64,000 nt of DNA from Mermis nigrescens (taxonomy: Eukaryota > Nematoda > Enoplea > Mermithida > Mermithidae). This document shows positions 1-11,900 of this stretch, piece by piece. The notes under the pieces are model-generated. The model made no database searches. It was not told the origin of the DNA and saw only the letters and a program-made list of their open reading frames with translations. The first letter of the stretch is position 1. Each line of letters opens with the position of its first letter. The DNA lies in NCBI GenBank assembly GCA_036768485.1, contig JAVLUZ010000154.1:36966042-37030041 (forward strand), read 5' to 3'. The translations under genes were made by a program, and so were the position numbers.

Positions 1-955
1 CAACCATGCGCTTTGAAATGCAGTCTTCGACGAAATACAACTGAAAGGTTACAGTAGGTACATCGTGTGTTTATTAGGGATGTCCCGGGGCGACTTTTCA
101 GCCGAGGCCGACGCTTATGCCACAGCACCGGGGCCGGGGCAAGATGTTATGTAAACTTATATAGGCTACGCCTATAGATGTACACTTAAGATCATTTATG
201 ATACTTTCTGCAATAATGCTTTAATATAGGTGTAAAGAAAAGATTATTTATAGGGTTCTAATCTTATGATTTGAATTAAAAACTGTAGGAATAAGAAAAA
301 AGTTTTTTACACTATCAGTCACGCTCCAGCTGATCATTCATGAGATCATTTAAATGATGAAAATCCATAGCGCAAAATGTTGAATCGTCAATTTCGGATT
401 TTCAAAAGTTCGTGAATATAGATTAGTGCGATTTTCAGGGAGGCTAAAAAGGGAAGGAAATTTATATGTTCATAACAAGATATCCACGGCAGTTTCAGTT
501 ATCTTAATATACGCTATCGCTTTTTCTATGTAGAAATTTTCTTTAATGTTACGCGACGCACTCGTCATTTTATGGTAAAGATCAACTTAAAAGAAGCATT
601 TTACTTGATACTGAACTGATCTTTTTAGTCCTATTTTTACTTCAAAGCACTGAACAACAGAAAGTCTTAAGTTCTTAGTAAAAACGTCACGCAAATTAAC
701 TATTTGCATCACAGTCCTTGAATTTAACATCCTCTGACCGATTTTTGCACTTATAATCCACAATTGTTCATGTTTCCAGAGCTCTACTAAGCTAAAAAAT
801 CCTTAATTTGCAAGTTTCGAGCATCTGTTCCAGGTCAAAATTTGCTATTCTTTCGATAAGCATTAAATTTTCAAAAATTCCGTAAAATTGTGAATACTAC
901 GACCAAAAAGTTATCACTTGACGCAAAACAGTAGTACTATAGATTACTTTGCATA

Positions 956-2602
956 CAGGGTGTTCGGAAAAAAGACAACATTTTATTTTTATTTGAAACT
1001 TCTAATCTTGGGAAAATGAAAGACTTTTTTGCCAGTTCAGAGCACAACTATTCCTGAATATGCTTGCAAAAAATTGGAGCACATCACTCCGTGCTACTTG
1101 CTCGGCACCTTATTGACCAAACTCAACAACAAGTTTACTACTGTAAATTTTCCATGTTCACAATGCATCATACGTTATCTGCTGAACAAATCTTTAGATC
1201 AGGAATTGTACTCTGACCTTTAATGAGTTCTATTCTATATTTTGTATGTTCCCTAAATATAATTTATTAGTTTAAAAAAGAAAAGCCCGCCTTAGGTAGT
1301 TCAGATCCACTGTTTTTTGTGCGATACAAAGATTTTGAGGCATGTACAGAGATTTTCGGAGCCATCTTTGTACAATGTACAAAGACTTTTTGGGGCGAAG
1401 TAGTCGTAATTTTAACGCTTTTTTGAGTATTTCTTTAGCAAAATTTAAACAAAATTTAGGCGCTTCACGCCGAATATCATAATTGCATCCTATTCAGCTC
1501 CAAGCGCGGGCATTAAACACTCCAAAATCTATCTTTAAGCATCTTTGTACAGAGTCAAGCATCTTTTACAACTATACTGTTTTATAAAGATTTTATGCAA
1601 AAAAGAAATATTGAACAACTTTGCACTGTTTTCTGCTTTTTGAAGATTAAATTGACATTTTTATCTTTGCATTGCATTAAATTCATAAGCAAATCGGTGT
1701 CTATTATGAGATTCAGTCAGCATATTGCAATCGTTGTATTATTTCTGATTGTATAACAAGTTATTTTAGCTTTCTGAGTCGGACTTTATTTGTAAATTCA
1801 ACCCAAGACTTATGAAAATTCCGGCGCTTCGCGCCGAACTAATATAACCAGCTGAATTTAGGAAAAAGTAACACTTTTTCGCAAAGCGTGCGGGTCATGG
1901 ATAACAATCTAGTAGTATGTAAAATATTTAATAGTATATCTATATATTATATGTACAAAAAAATTTTCGCTCGTTTAAAGACTTTTTCGGAGATCTTTGT
2001 ACATGTACAAAGAATGTCATGCAAAAAAACTGTTCTGACCCATTAATTGCAAAAATTATTCCTTTATTATTGCGAAGCAAAATGCGATGCTTTAATAAAT
2101 TGGTGACAGCACAAGACCCGTGCCAAAACCTGCTTTAAATGAATTATTTCTGCTCAAAGAGATTGGTCGATATTTATGCATTTTGACGAAAAAACCGTCA
2201 TAGCTTGCTTAGACCTGGTACAAATGTGAAATATTGAGACAAAATTTACTCTTACAGCAGTGAACACTTTGAACCCGAAATTCTACTTTCAGTGCCATCT
2301 TAACGCTGTTTTAATTTAAATATTTTTCACTAACCATAATAAGGTTCCCAAACAAATTTTGATATTCCTAACATAAATTTCTACGACACTGAGCTTCAAC
2401 TAAACGGAATTTGTCGTTTCACACGTATGTTGGAGTGCACGTTCGAATTTGCATTGTATTATTAGCTATAGTTACAGTAATGAGCTCTTAGCACATGGTT
2501 GACAAGTTATACAACATAATTTTTGTAAAGTTTTATCAACTTTACTTGAGTTATAAAAAAGTTATTAAGAAATAAAAATGTGTCCTTTTTCCTAACACCC
2601 TG
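956..2602. mobile_element. Tc1/mariner-like non-autonomous element nested in the hAT
   Basis: The left end CAGGGTGTTCGGAAAAA and the inverted right end CAGGGTGTTAGGAAAAA form a terminal inverted repeat flanked by TA on both sides (954-955 and 2603-2604). This is the target duplication of the Tc1/mariner superfamily. No transposase frame is seen. It carries a degenerate copy of the TGTACATGTACA palindrome family. Confidence 0.7.
1311..2032. repeat. Degenerate copy of the CTTTGTACATGTACAAAG palindrome family
   Basis: It begins CTGTTTTTTGTGC and ends GCAAAAAAACTG, an inverted pair. Near the ends are CTTTGTACAATGTACAAAGA (about 1369-1387) and CTTTGTACATGTACAAAGA (about 1994-2014). Hairpins of the GGCGCTTCGCGCC type lie at about 1459 and 1822. 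The layout matches the better preserved copies at 47923, 56523 and 60549. Confidence 0.5.
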
Positions 2603-2811
2603 TAGATTACCCACAATCACAATGTTCAAGCCCTGGCCCGGGGCAACCTTGCCCCGGCTCGGGGCCGGGGCATGAGCCCTGCACCGGGGCTTGGGCTCGA
2701 GACATCGCTAGTGTATAGGTATAATATTTAAACACTTGATAGTTGAGCGCCGTTTAATTTTGTAGACTTGTACTTGGAGTATACTAAAGCTGCTACAGTT
2801 TACTATAAAAA

Positions 2812-2952
2812 ATGCAACAGGCGCCGTACGGGCATCAGTATGGAGCTGCTTCGCCGTTCACTGATCAGTTGGGTACAAACAGATTAGGATCGCAGAAAGC
2901 GTCTTCTAATGTCGAAAGTCCAGCTTCTCAGGGTGCCGTTGACCAAGGCAGA
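2812..2952 (+). CDS. MED30: MED30 exon 1 (start codon, variable N-terminus)
   Basis: ATG at 2812 opens MQQAPYGHQYGAASPFTDQL, a P/Q/S-rich, probably disordered segment of 47 codons. The coding run ends AGA at 2952, followed by the donor GTAAGC, in phase 0. It joins cleanly to the exon at 12886. No clear core promoter was identified. An old hAT ends about 100 bp upstream, so the proximal promoter may include transposon sequence. Confidence 0.72.
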
Positions 2953-5900
2953 GTAAGCTTGTTTTTTTGGTTGCTTTTTCGGGGAATTAAAGTTCTAATA
3001 AGACTGTTTTTCGGATCATTCAACGTTCGTGGTGAAGTAAATTTTCTCGTTGTTATTCTGAGAACAAATTGATTGCATTTGATCAAATTCACATAGGTAG
3101 TAATTAATAAAGGCAGGTTTTTATTCACGAAAGTACATAGCATATTAGTCTGTTCTTATCATTTCTTCTAAGCGGCGGTAGATTTTTGTTCTATCTGGCA
3201 TGTCCTTTTTCTATTCGAGTTCGTCCTTTTGAGTCAAATGCGGTTCGGCGGATGTCAGAAGGTTTGTCCCATTCGTACACATTTTTCATACTGGAAAAAT
3301 TGATGTTTTCTTAATGTTCCTCGTCCATTAAAATGCGTGATTTCTGATGATTGTGTCTTTTTATTGCCATTTATTGGTTCTGCGTCGCTTTGCGTCAATG
3401 CATTTTTTTATTACTCCGTCGCTTGAAGGGGACTGAATAGTCAGAAAGAACGAGCTTAATTTTTAGATATTTTTACCTTATTTAAGCCTAGCTTTTTTTC
3501 AAACTAAATTCTTAAAAAGCTCTAAATCTTGTGCAAGCGAAAAGTCACCGCTAGCGATCGAAATGATTATTAACAGGACCAGACGCTGGAAAATATGAGA
3601 AAATTATTCATTTTTAGTCAAATTGTTGATCGGCGAAAATTTGATATTAACCACTTTAAAGTTATTTAATTTTTTATTAGAATATTTCTTTTTCGCTTTT
3701 TACTGCAGAAGAGTATTTCCGGTTCAAAAGTGAAAATTCAGTCTAACTGGGCCGTGAATTTGCTTTGATAAGTAAAATTTTTATCTGTTTAATAGAAAAT
3801 CGTGTATGTCAATAATTCAATTAAGCGCTAAATGTGCAAAATCGTGAGATACGCGTATAATTCTTCGCTTCCTCCAAATTCTCATTATTTGTTACATTTT
3901 CGGACAAACTGTAAGATAATCGAAACGATGTTCTAGAAATCTCAACAGCGAGCGAGTAATAATTCCGCTCTTTCGTCCTCAATGCTGAGTCTTTTTTCTT
4001 CGAGTTTTAATCAAAAAATATCAGCGTTTTGATTAAAATTTATATCCTTGATTGAAAATTTCCAAAATTGTCATGGTTCGGTCATTAGCAATGCAATGCG
4101 GAGTATGGCGATTATCGGGGTCGGAACCATAGATATGCTTCGAAAACACCATTTTTAATGTTTCTGGACGATGTTATTCCTCTCTAGTAGAGATGTGCCG
4201 GGGTCGCCATTGTAGCCGGAGCCCGGGCCCCGACGCCGGGGCCTGCGCCTGTACAACACATATACACTATAATTGTAAAGGTATATCGTGCATCCTTATT
4301 ATATATACCTGTACAGACTTAATATTTCAGTATCATTATTCTGGGCATTTATAGTAGTGCTTTACTGAATCAAATACATGAAAATAAACAAGATTAAAAG
4401 ACAAGTAAGCGAAAGAATGGAATAATTAATGACTGAATATAAACTGTGGGCATCAAAAACGATAAACTACGCAAAAATACGATTTTTCTGAAAGTTACGG
4501 AGAAAAAATTGACCAGAAGTTTTTGAGAGACGAATGAATAGTGATTCTTGACCGCGCTGACAAAACAAATTCATTGGTGCTACTTAGAAAAGATTCTGTA
4601 GAAAATTCCGATGCTAATGCAATAGAAGGAAGAGGCGAGTTAGACGGTGTAATGCGAAACGTCACAAGCACATTGCACGAGAAATGAGTAAACTAGTCTG
4701 TTCTGATGGGATTAAAATAATTGAACTACATGCATAAAAATTTTCTTTCTAGAATATAAACGGAAAATAATAGAGACGAAAATATGTTTATACTGACCAA
4801 AACTCATTTGCCTAAAGTAGGGAAAGTGAATTATCAATATTTCAATAGTATATTAGCTATACGTGTAATTAAACCATGCGTAACATTATTAAACTTCTCC
4901 AAAATAAAGATAGAAGCTGTTATTTAGCGCGAAGCCCATAAAATTAATGAAAAATCGAATTGTCACAGCAAACGACTATTTAAGGTACAATAGCTTATCA
5001 TACCCTAGCCTGTATGAACGTGCATAGACCGATAAAACATTTTTACAGATACTGGAGCGAGTCCTAGCATTTTAAATAGCTTTGGCTAAAAATAACCCTA
5101 TCAGATGTGCTTATTTTTAAAATAAAAATCGTTAATAAAAGCTGAACTTTCGAAAAATGCGTAAAATTGTTTCAATGCTCACTCAAATCTTAGTTATTGG
5201 ATTATCTGAAACGAAACGAAACATTAGTCTAAGCTTAATTTTACCGTTATTTAGCATAGTTTTTGAAATAAATATGTATTGCGTTGCATACCTGGGCAAT
5301 GGATTTTGGTTCTGAAGGTACCGGGGTCCCTTTTATAGAGGTTGGTTGGTTGTTTGTTTGGCCAGCTGGTTAGTTGTCTGGTTGGGTAAGTTGTTGGTTC
5401 GGTTGGCTCGTTGGTCGGTTAGTTGGTTGGTTGGTTGGCTAGTTGGTTGGTTGTTTAGCCGGTTGGTTGGTTGTTTGGTTGGCTAGTTGGCTAGTTGGTC
5501 GGCCGGTTAGTTGGTGGTTGGTTGTATCATTTTCTCACTTTTTTATTTTTTGGGACAAAAAAATCTACCCCCCCAATCAAAAACTGTTTTTTCTGGCCCC
5601 ACCCAGTGGCGCGGGTGGCGCGGCATTGCCCAAGTGTGTTGCGTTGTACAATTCGTTAAAAAAATTAATTTTAGCTCATTTTCATTAATTTCTTTCGTCT
5701 TTTACAGACCCCTAGACCCCGGAGCCGGGACCTGGCACATCTCTGCTTTTTAGTACACCTCTGCTTTTTAGCACACCTCTGCTTTTTAGCACATATAAAA
5801 CGACAAGAAAATTTAAAAAAACGAAAAAATCAATTGGATTAAGTTGAATTTACAAAATAAAAATTGATGGGGTGAACACAAAACGCTTTTCCTACCCCAT

Positions 5901-8900
5901 CCCCCTCCCCCCGCCCACCCATCCCCGAAGGTCATACGTGTCGTTCAGTCTTTCCAACCCGTTCAAACGCCGGATTGATTTCACACACGGGCTCAGGATG
6001 GGGGAGAGGGGATATTATCCTTACCTTATGCTTTGAAAAACCAGGTAATGTAGGGGGATTTGGGAGAAAACAAGGTGCTGCAAGGCAATTTTTTAGCTTG
6101 CTGCGGAAAAATGGCCGAAAATTCTACCTGAATACGGTAAAAGTAATGAAAATTTTCCGGCGCTTCGCGCCTTATTGATAAACTTTTGTATTTTTCATAG
6201 CTAGAAACACACGAATCAACTAAACTTCACTAATAAGGGTCATGAAGTTTACCGCACGTAACACGCTGCTGTACTACCGTATGTAGTAGTGTGAACAGAT
6301 CATGTACACAAACAATGACCACAATTTACTGTATTACCATTTTTGAATTTCACCCCTCCCCCTCTGGCCACCTCTACCCCGAAATGGGACGTTTTGGCGA
6401 CGCCGTTTTGGCGAAAGCCGTTTTGGCGCCGGCCGTTTTGGCGACGGCCGTTTTGGCGCCGAATTAAAATTTTCTTCGAAATTTCTTCAAAATGACTGTT
6501 TTAGCATTCTACATATGCTGAAATCCATAGCTGTTTCTGCTATTGAAGTTGTTTGAGAGCTAACATATACATGCATATCTATAGTCTGTTTCACATAACT
6601 TGGTGCATGAAATTCTGGTTTACAACAACTTAGAATCGTGAACATAAAAGCACAAAGTTATGTGAAACAGACTATACATTTTGGTGAGCAAAAAATACAA
6701 AAAGTAAGTAAATGTCATTAATATTTATTATCCGGCGCAAAGCGCCGGAAAAATTTAAGGAATTATGAGGCTAACGACTGATCTACATACAAGATGGGCT
6801 TGGGGGGTTTGGGGGTATAAGCCAATGGATATTGCTTGATTGATGATATTAAGCGTCAAAAATTAGTGTTAATTCGCCTCAGCTTTATGTACGTGCTCAA
6901 ATTGACTGTAAACTGCTGGAATAATGTGAGCACAGGAGCCTGTTCCATATTTCGCACACTACGGTTTCATAATAGGTGGTAGGTACCTATTAAACATATA
7001 TATGCATAGGTAGTTATCACGAATGGGCGTAGGTGCTCTGGACCGGTAGGTGGGCGGCTCTAAAGGTCAGGGGTGCGAAATTTTTTCAAAGTCAAATATT
7101 GGCCCTAAAAATGGTGCGATGGCGAAAAAACACCATTTTTGAACGATTGGCATCAAAAAAACCCGAGAAAAGCAAAAAATTAAAAATGAAATTCTGGGGA
7201 GTGTAGCTGGGTTTTTGCCATTTTTCGTTGGGTATTTTGCCTTCTGGGGATTGCATACCCCCCACGCCAAGGTACGCTCTGGACCCCCAGAATTAAATTT
7301 TTGGCGCTTCGTATTGCAATTTTGGCGATTTTTACCCAGCGGACCACCAGAAATTTTGGTGCTGTCCATGCATGATTATATGTATAGGTAGTTGGGTATG
7401 TACTTTACATGTAACTGCGTTTGATTATCTAGCAATCTGTCAGCTACTGTTCAAGCAGTTCTTAAAACGTATGCCCAAACTTGTGGGAAACAGATTACAT
7501 ATATACCTACCTATAGTTGATTAGTTAAACTTATAGAGTGCCTTTTGTAGCCTGATTTATGCGAACTAAATTCATTTAACAAGCTCTCCAATAAATGAAA
7601 CAGAACTATAGGTGCGTGCATGCATGCATATGAATAAATTTACATGTACAAGTAATTACAAAGGTCTGCGAAAAAATTCTGCTCTGATTCTGTAAAACTG
7701 ATTCAACATCTGATTAAAATGATAACATTAGTTCTTTGAGCGTTAAAAATAAGTTATTGTACAGTTTCTCGTTAATTTCCAGCAATTTTGAGGAAAACTT
7801 TCAGGCCGTCGCCAAAACGTCCTAGACCGCCTCTACCCTGCCTACGTGTGATCGAGTTTTATATAAATCATTAAATTACAACAAAAAGTTAAACTGTTCA
7901 ACTGCTTTCATCTCCGTCGCACGCAGAAGTATTGCCTCTGGCGGAGTAATGGTGACCAATCAGTCAGGGTCATATAAGGAAAAAACTGGCGATTGCGATA
8001 GTGGACCTAGAAGCGTGAGACCGCAGGAAGAGAATCAGCAGCAGCAACAGTCTCACGATGCTTCGTCGCAGGCCAGAAATGCGCCCGAAATCGCGCCGAC
8101 TGATGGGCTGCTTCAGGTTGGGCCATATTTTGCTTATTTTAGTTTCACTAGAAGCCGCATTAGGGAAAAATTCTACAATAAGTCTTTTACTGTGAGATAA
8201 GAGCTTAAATTAAAACTATTTTGCCTTTTATCACAGGAATTGAAACATAAATGAATCATCTCTTGTTCATTTCGCAAATTATTTTATTGAGATACAGGAA
8301 AATCTTAATCTCCTAAGTTCGCTTCAGAGGCAATAGTGTAACATATTTTTGTTTGCAGTCCAAAAAGTCAAACTCGCGTTGTTTTCGAATTTAACACTTG
8401 GTTTCTGTCAAGCATTACTTCCCCAAATGCGTCTGATGATGAACAACACTTTTCTAAACATTTTGTCTTGCCTTATATGCGCTTATGCTGGCCCGTATTC
8501 GGGTGAGGAGCGGGGGCGGCTTCCCCCGGGAATGAAAAATAATTTTTGAATCCCACAACGGTTCCCCAAACGGAAAAAATGAAAAAATGTCAAAGTTTAA
8601 ACACCGCTAAGACTGGTTTCAATTTACTTTTGAGCCAGGAAACGCTTAATTTTCCGGAGTTTCATTATTCTATCCGCTCAAAATTGCTCATGTTTTGAGT
8701 TAGGTATGTATAAAATGTCAACATTTTTTCGGCTTTCGCGTCTAATTATTCATTTTTTGTATTAGTTACGTTTGCAAAACGCTAAGATTAAATACAAACA
8801 TAAAAGTTAAGAAATTGTTTGTCGAATGAATGAAGTGAAATCAGTCACACACATTTAGCACTTTTGGATGGAAAGATTCCCCACCCATAATTGGTCGTTC

Positions 8901-11900
8901 CCCTCATACATGTTACAGAGGGGTATGGGGAATCACCCACCCAAAGTCGGACGTCCTCCTTATCCCCCGAAGCCACAAAATTTTTGACCCTCCCCCCGCT
9001 CGATTTTTGAAAAAATCGATTTTCTGACCCTTTTTAGGTGTTTTCTGGCCGTTTTTGGTCGAAAATTTGAGGTTATTTACCACCCTCTCTAAAATCAGCC
9101 GGGGACCCCCACCCAAAATTTCGAGCACTTACATGTCTGATTCCCCCATAACCCCAAAGCCAGAAAAGTTTGACCCACCCTCCTATAAATGCCTCGAACC
9201 CCCACCTAAAATTTCGAGCCTTTGCATGTATGGATGTAATAATAGTTCAAGCGTAAGATTTATTTTATTGTAATATGAACTATGAAGCGGAAATTTTTGA
9301 AATTTCTTTTAGCCGTTGTATAGAGCTCGCCTAGGTATGCTCAAAAATGTCATTCATTTATGCCTGTCTCTTGATGGTTCTCGAGACATTTGACCTCGAA
9401 ATTTTCGCCTTCCTTCGAAAAATCCTGAACACGGGCCTGCTTTCAGGTGCTCCTTTTTTTGCAAGACGATACCCCATCGATAATAATCGGCGATATCATA
9501 GTAAACTAGGATGAGTTCCTATTTTTACGATTTTAGTGGGCGATATCGCCAACTTTTACTTCTGGGGCGGGCTTTACTTTTTACTTATCATAGGCGCGTA
9601 CCTATAATACTCTTGGGTACCCCTAACATGTGAGGGCCTCCTACGACAACACTGGGTCATTTTTGGGAGATGCGGTTCTTTTAAAGAATAGATAATTAAA
9701 AATCTGAATGTGCGCTCTTTTCTTTTTTGGTTTAAACTCAATACCGAGTGCGTAATGAGCGTGTTAAAGTTTTGGCATAACGTTATAACATATAAAAACT
9801 TTTGACCGTCGTCGAGATTAATTGTTAGGTGACTCAGCGTGAGCGCCTAATACTATTTAATGATATACAATTTTAGAGAATGAAAATCTCTAAAAATGAT
9901 ATTTTTTGTTTTTTGAATTTCTTATTAGCTCTCGAGGGTAGTGTAAAGAGTGTAAAAATCTACAGGTGCAAAGACAGATTTTAATCGCTTTTTTACTTAT
10001 TTCTGTCTGTCAACAACTACGATCATAAGTCGAAGAAATTTTTTCTATGATAGAAATATACCAGGACCCAAGGGCTATTTTCTGCTTACCTGCAAATTCT
10101 TTTATACTAAATGCGGAGGTAGATCTAGGGGCTTTAAGTTAAGAATGTAGTGGATAGAGTAAAAAACAGATTTTGTCTCAGATTTCTCCTCAACTTCTCC
10201 GCTTATAAGGCGGGACAAGTTGAATAGGCTAAAAATAACGTATGTTCTAGGGGCTACGTGTCGCAGCACATTGCGTTTAAAAACTCAATATTGACTTACT
10301 TCTGCAGGTGTAAAATTTGAAATCAGGGGTGTAACACGGGGTGAGAAAACACGGTTTCTTCCCTTTTTTGAATGATCAATGTCTCAAGTCGGATGTTGAA
10401 CTAAAGTTTTTCAAGCACAAATGTACTATAACTCAAATACTACAAACGGGCTCGAACTGAATTTCTTTACACTCAATGGAGAATTAGCTTCATATTTTTA
10501 AAGTTTACACTCTCCCCGTGCGCGAAAAACACGTTTTTTACCTTTTTTAGTTTGCCAACTCCGACGGTTATAAACCAAGGCGCTCAAAGTATAATAAGAA
10601 TAAAGCACACCTCAAAGGTTACACATCATTCTTAAATGCGTTTCTTTAAACTCAATACTGAGTTAGGTGCGAAGGCGTAAAGTTTAATTCTGGTGTAAAA
10701 AAACACGTTTTTTGCTAATTTTTGTCGGCCAACTTTTCCGGTTATGAGGTTGTGCGCACTATTGTAAAAATAAAGTACGTGTCGGCGGTTACAAACCACG
10801 CGTGGTCGGAATTCTATACACTCAATACTGAAATATTTCTGGGGTGTAAAGTTCCAGCTCTGTGCTGAAAAACCTTATCGCAATTATTCTGTCTGCTAAG
10901 TTTCCCGTGTAGGAAGTGGTATGTTTGCTCCTGTGTAAACAATTAAGCACGTCTCAAGGGTTACACAGCGCAGTAAGATGGACTCCTTTACACTTAAAAT
11001 TGAGCTATTTCTGGAGGTGTAAAGTTTTAAGTCTGGGGTGAAAAATACGTTTGTGCATCGGTTTTGTTCACGATCTTCCATTATGAGTAGGGACATGATC
11101 TCAACTCTAACAACTCTTTGCGCTTAAAGGTCACACATTCTACTGGACGAATGAGTTTGCACTCAATGGAGGTGTAAAATAGTTTATACTAAAGGTTTAC
11201 TTTCCTCACAGAGTGTTGTGGAAGGTCAATTTGTCTGTAAAATATTCGGAACATCAGGATTACGAATCAGATTTTAAACATTCTTTACACTCAACAGTTG
11301 TGTAAATTTTGCACTGAAAATTAACTTTAACTACAGTGCATTGCCGAAGGTGAAGTTTTCTTAGAAAATCTCCGAAACATAAGGATTTCTCCGTACTAAC
11401 AGGAATACGAACCTGACTGTAATTTATCTTTTCGCCCTCTAGATGTGTAAACTTTACGCTTCAGATTAACTTCATTTCTGTGAGGTTGTACGTTGTAAGA
11501 GCTAAGTTTTATTACAATCTTCTCCGGAAATCATGATTATCTTATTTTGTTTTTTGTGACTCAATGGCTGTGTAAAGATTAAACTGAAAACTGATTTCAA
11601 TCTCAAAACGTTGTAGGAGGTAACTGTTTTTGACAGACTGTTCTTGTGTTATTCATGTATTTAATTGGGCAAGTTACCTCTGAGTTTATTGATTGATTCA
11701 TTCAAATCATGCTTATTAAAAGTAGGGTACTAGCAAAGAAAAATGCTCCGATGGAAGAAAAAGGACAAATATACTTGGAATAGCGGATTATTAAAGACAT
11801 TAACGGAGAGGGGAGTAGGAAAAGTCACCTATGCGCGCCAAAAATCATCAGAATCTGCTAAAAATCAGATTTCTCTAAGAAACACAAAAATCGAGGTATA

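Larger units (their letters stand above)
75..2710. mobile_element. Old hAT-type non-autonomous element, GC-rich ends
   Basis: The left end reads TAGGGATGTCCCGGGGCGAC and the inverted right end TAGCGATGTCTCGAGCCC, an imperfect terminal inverted repeat beginning with the YAGNG signature of hAT transposons. The 8-bp flanks are GTGTTTAT (67-74) and GTGTATAG (2711-2718), matching at 6 of 8 positions, as expected of an old target-site duplication. Runs of CCGGGGC lie just inside both ends. No transposase reading frame is visible. The interior holds a Tc1/mariner-like insertion. The right end lies about 100 bp upstream of the MED30 first ATG. Confidence 0.68.
6386..7823. mobile_element. Inverted-repeat element with tandem GCCGTTTTGGCG ends
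   Basis: The left end GGGACGTTTTGGCGACG and the inverted right end AGGACGTTTTGGCGACG match closely. The left end carries five tandem variants of GCCGTTTTGGCG (6386-6466). Similar direct sequences, CCACCTCTACCC and CCGCCTCTACCC, lie just outside both ends, but the exact duplication is unclear. The same motif cluster forms the centre of the palindrome at 36040. Superfamily unknown. It contains two smaller MITEs. Confidence 0.55.

Noticed and set aside
5443..5688. Tryptophan/valine-rich open frame
   Set aside because: It is a translation of a GGTT simple repeat followed by unrelated sequence.
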